64,000 nt of DNA from Deltaproteobacteria bacterium (GTDB taxonomy: Bacteria; Myxococcota_A; Polyangia; Polyangiales; Houyiibacteriaceae): positions 124,001 to 188,000 of the forward strand of contig JAEPMI010000014.1 in the NCBI GenBank assembly GCA_017644045.1, read 5' to 3'. Shown here piece after piece: positions 61,819-64,000 of this stretch. The stretch's first letter is position 1. Each line of letters starts with the position of its first letter. The notes under the pieces were generated by a model that saw nothing but the letters and a program-made list of their open reading frames with translations, did no database searches and was not told where the DNA came from. The translations under genes and the position numbers were made by a program.

Positions 61819-62778
61819 TCAGAAGGGGCAGAAGATGCCGTCACCGAGCGCCGGGTAACGGTAGAGGAGGGCGAAGCACATCTCTTGGTCGCTGCTGTCG
61901 CCGAAGCCGACCGAAGAGCTCGTCGGGTTGTCGTAGGTGCAGGTCACGCCGACCCGCGTGCCGCCGGCGAGCGCGAGCTCGGGCGCGATGTCGTGGTACT
62001 TCTGATCGTCGAAGGTGTAGGTGCCCTCGTAGATGATGTCGTCGCCGACCCGGACGGTCATCGCGGTGCCGAGCTGGTGCATGTGCGGCATGACGGCGAA
62101 GACGGTGACGTCGTCCGCCATCGTGCACTGCCCATCGATCACGTGGCCGCTGGTCATCGCGGGGATGTTGAAGCTCAGCGGTCCGGCCAGGAGCACCTCG
62201 GCGCGGTTCTCGACGAGCGACTCCGGCATGGTGACGACTTCGATGCCGCTGTTGCCGGTGAGGGCGTCGGAGCTGGTGTTGTAGAGGTGGAGGTTCACGA
62301 GGATCTGCGAGCCGGCCGGGATCTCCACCGCGACACCCTCGGGCAGGATGAGGGGCTCGGTGCCGACGCCGGAGCCGTAGATCATGTCGGGGTCGTTGGT
62401 GCCGGCGTTGCAGGGAGTGACGCCGTCGGGGTACGTCGGGCTGGTCGTGTAGGTCACGACCGTGTGGTGCGTCCCCTCCGGGGCGATCGGGTAGAACTCG
62501 TGGACGAAGATCGTCTCGTCGATGGTCTGCCGGACGCAGCGGTAGCCCTCTTGGCCGCCCGCCAGCGACCAGTCGCCCGCTGCGAGCACGAAGCGCTCGC
62601 CGCCGGGGGGAGTGAAGGCGTCACGGTCCGAAGGCGCCAGATCCGGTTCACCGCCGCCGAGGTCGGTCGGCCCTTCCGGGCCCATGTCCTCGTCCGTGAC
62701 TCCGCCGTCGTCGCCACAGCCGACCGCGAGGAGAGTCGCAAGGAGCAGCGCTGCGCCTCGAATCGTGAACCTCATCAC
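61819..62778 (-). CDS. PHM-like copper monooxygenase lipoprotein 3
   Basis: 319 residues, first gene of the leftward three-copy operon. Lipobox L-A-V-G-C21, mature end C-G-D-D-G. Copper ligands complete: H104-H105, H163, H232-x-H234, M300 (Q-E-M-C-F). A 40-residue acidic, Gly/Pro-rich linker (about 22-60) joins the lipid anchor to the fold in this and the other copies. The promoter should lie in the 276-base gap before gyrB, which it faces away from. Confidence 0.85.
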   Translation of the reverse strand: MMRFTIRGAALLLATLLAVGCGDDGGVTDEDMGPEGPTDLGGGEPDLAPSDRDAFTPPGGERFVLAAGDWSLAGGQEGYRCVRQTIDETIFVHEFYPIAPEGTHHTVVTYTTSPTYPDGVTPCNAGTNDPDMIYGSGVGTEPLILPEGVAVEIPAGSQILVNLHLYNTSSDALTGNSGIEVVTMPESLVENRAEVLLAGPLSFNIPAMTSGHVIDGQCTMADDVTVFAVMPHMHQLGTAMTVRVGDDIIYEGTYTFDDQKYHDIAPELALAGGTRVGVTCTYDNPTSSSVGFGDSSDQEMCFALLYRYPALGDGIFCPF

Positions 62779-62955
62779 ACACCTCCGTCACCGCGCTTCG
62801 CCGGGGGTTCGGCGCCGCTCACGGCCTCGTTCGCGCGGCAGCGTGCCACAGCTTTTGGGGGGTGTCCCGGTCCTGCGCACCGCGTGTGAGCCTGGAACGG
62901 GGGTCGCAGAGGCAATTTGCCAAATGATTCCAAGCCGTTGAATCCTGGATTCGCC

Positions 62956-62984
62956 TTGCATGGGATCCCCGCCGGCGCTACCAT
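62956..62984 (+). promoter_or_regulatory. Possible sigma-70 promoter of gyrB
   Basis: TTGCAT (62956-62961) and TACCAT (62979-62984) are separated by exactly 17 bases and lie about 70 bases before the gyrB ATG. The -10 box matches TATAAT in four of six places, the -35 in three. It is the best pair in the 276-base gap, which otherwise shows no gene; the leftward promoter of the PHM-like operon was not recognised. Confidence 0.3.
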
Positions 62985-63054
62985 CTCGCGCGTGCGCGCG
63001 GAGGCTCTCGTAGTCCCCGCGCGTGCTGATCGAGCCCCACGGAATCGAGCCTCC

Positions 63055-64000
63055 ATGAGCGACGAAGCGAAGCCCCCCACCCCCGCCTCCTCCGACTACG
63101 ACCAGAGCAAGATCCAGGTCCTCGAAGGCCTGGAGGCGGTCCGGAAGCGACCCGGCATGTACATCGGTGACCCGCACGACGGCACCGGCCTGCATCACCT
63201 GGTCTGGGAGGTCGTCGACAACGCCGTCGACGAGCACCTCGCGGGCGTCAACGACCTGCTCGAGCTGATCATCCACTCGGACGAGTCGATCACCGTCATC
63301 GACCACGGTCGCGGTATCCCGGTCGGCGAGCACCCCAAGTTCGGGATCAGCGCCGCCGAGGTCGTGATGACCAAGCTCCACGCGGGCGGCAAGTTCGACA
63401 ACGACTCCTACAAGGTGTCCGCGGGTCTGCACGGCGTCGGCGTCAGCGCCGTGAACGCCGTCAGCGAGTTCCTGAAGATGGAGATCCGCCGCGAGGGCAA
63501 GGTCTTCTACCAGGAGTACCGCAAGGGCGTGCCGCAGGGGCCGGTCGAGGCCATCGGCCAGAGCGACAAGACCGGCACGAAGATCACCTTCAAGCCGGAC
63601 GCGAGCATCTTCTCGATGACCGAGTTCAGCTTCGAGACGCTGAACCACCGGCTCCGCGAGATCGCGTTCCTGAACGCCGGCTTCCAGATCCAGATCACCG
63701 ACGAGCGCGGCGAGGAAGAGCGCAAGGTCGAGCATCGCTTCGAGGGCGGCATCAAGGAGTACGTGGAGCTCCTGAACAAGAACAAGACCCCGATGCACGA
63801 CGAGGTCGTCACGATCAGCGACAAGCGCGACGGCGTCGAGGTCGAGATCGCGATGCAGTGGTCGGACGCCTACAGCGAAGCGATCAGCTGCTACACGAAC
63901 AACGTTCGCAACAAGGACGGCGGCACCCACCTCACCGGTCTACGCACCGCGCTGACCCGGACCATCAACGGCTACGGCAACGACCACAAGCTGCTCAAGG
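63055..64000 (+). CDS. gyrB: DNA gyrase subunit B, N-terminal part (cut by window end)
   Basis: 315 residues of the start are present; the gene continues beyond the window. L-E-A-V-R-K-R-P-G-M-Y-I-G-D, V-V-D-N-A-V-D-E (ATP-lid Asn/Glu region), D-H-G-R-G-I-P-V-G, and G-L-H-G-V-G-V-S-A-V-N-A are the GyrB/ParE GHKL ATPase motifs; the transducer domain begins near residue 230. GyrB drives ATP-dependent negative supercoiling with GyrA. ParE cannot be fully excluded from this part alone, but the sequence style and Y-I-G-D-P/T start favour GyrB. ATG start with GAGCCTCC before it. Confidence 0.93.
   Translation, partial: MSDEAKPPTPASSDYDQSKIQVLEGLEAVRKRPGMYIGDPHDGTGLHHLVWEVVDNAVDEHLAGVNDLLELIIHSDESITVIDHGRGIPVGEHPKFGISAAEVVMTKLHAGGKFDNDSYKVSAGLHGVGVSAVNAVSEFLKMEIRREGKVFYQEYRKGVPQGPVEAIGQSDKTGTKITFKPDASIFSMTEFSFETLNHRLREIAFLNAGFQIQITDERGEEERKVEHRFEGGIKEYVELLNKNKTPMHDEVVTISDKRDGVEVEIAMQWSDAYSEAISCYTNNVRNKDGGTHLTGLRTALTRTINGYGNDHKLLK

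Noticed and set aside
1-64000. tRNA, rRNA, insertion sequences, phage genes
   Set aside because: None were recognised by eye on either strand; a tRNA scan would be needed to exclude tRNA fully.

Overview
The window is 64 kb of very GC-rich bacterial DNA with dense coding, many GTG starts and frequent 4-base start/stop overlaps. The gene content (Hanks-type Ser/Thr kinases including one fused to a cyclase-like domain, AAA ATPase and TPRs; NtrC-type regulator; hybrid histidine kinases; Asp-rich TSP3, VWA and Cys-rich lipoproteins whose mature ends begin C-G-D-D) suggests a myxobacterium-like member of the Myxococcota, probably the Polyangia/Sandaracinaceae side. That placement is inference from gene style; no rRNA or tRNA gene was seen. 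The window ends inside gyrB (63055 onward), which would give a precise placement.

Layout. 1-10 kb: tail of a bestrophin-like channel gene; a PilZ-Hsp70 fusion; a WGR/SUKH-like protein coupled to a 4-TM protein; an AarF/UbiB-like kinase; an MFS carrier; a sugar-nucleotide epimerase; an MscS channel; an SDR oxidoreductase. 10-19.4 kb: a signalling block of an ethylene-receptor-like histidine kinase, a one-domain response regulator, a hybrid kinase, a 1402-residue Ser/Thr kinase and a patatin translationally coupled to it. 19.35-19.6 kb: a tract of imperfect GTTCGG-type tandem repeats, then an intrinsic terminator for the leftward operon of three large lipoproteins (27.6 to 19.66 kb). 28-32 kb: a UbiA-family prenyltransferase with a structured element right after its stop, a SIR2-domain protein and a Cys-rich secreted protein. 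32.3-41.7 kb: a histidine kinase, a six-gene HlyD/ABC/ABC/permease/permease/TolC exporter and an NtrC-type regulator. 41.8-56 kb: acyl-CoA ligase, zinc-ribbon kinase, AI-2E-family permease, DUF3140-like protein, CDC48-type AAA ATPase, RND/MMPL exporter, an unknown protein with a TTG start, M23 peptidase, succinate-semialdehyde-type dehydrogenase and a second MscS. 56-63 kb: unknown membrane protein, an XPB helicase-Bax1 nuclease pair, three tandem PHM-like copper lipoproteins, then gyrB.

The most interesting observations are: (1) two copies of a roughly 115-120 bp element (28904-29016, +; 60747-60868, -), each just after a stop codon in the sense direction, with three small hairpins whose stems differ by paired changes while loops and linkers stay the same; (2) three tandem lipoproteins that keep all six copper ligands of peptidylglycine hydroxylating monooxygenase; (3) a histidine kinase with every key residue of the copper/ethylene site of plant ETR1; (4) a c-di-GMP-type PilZ domain fused to a lidless Hsp70; (5) an archaeal/eukaryal-type XPB-Bax1 pair; (6) a SIR2 protein with an intact NAD site and no recognisable partner.
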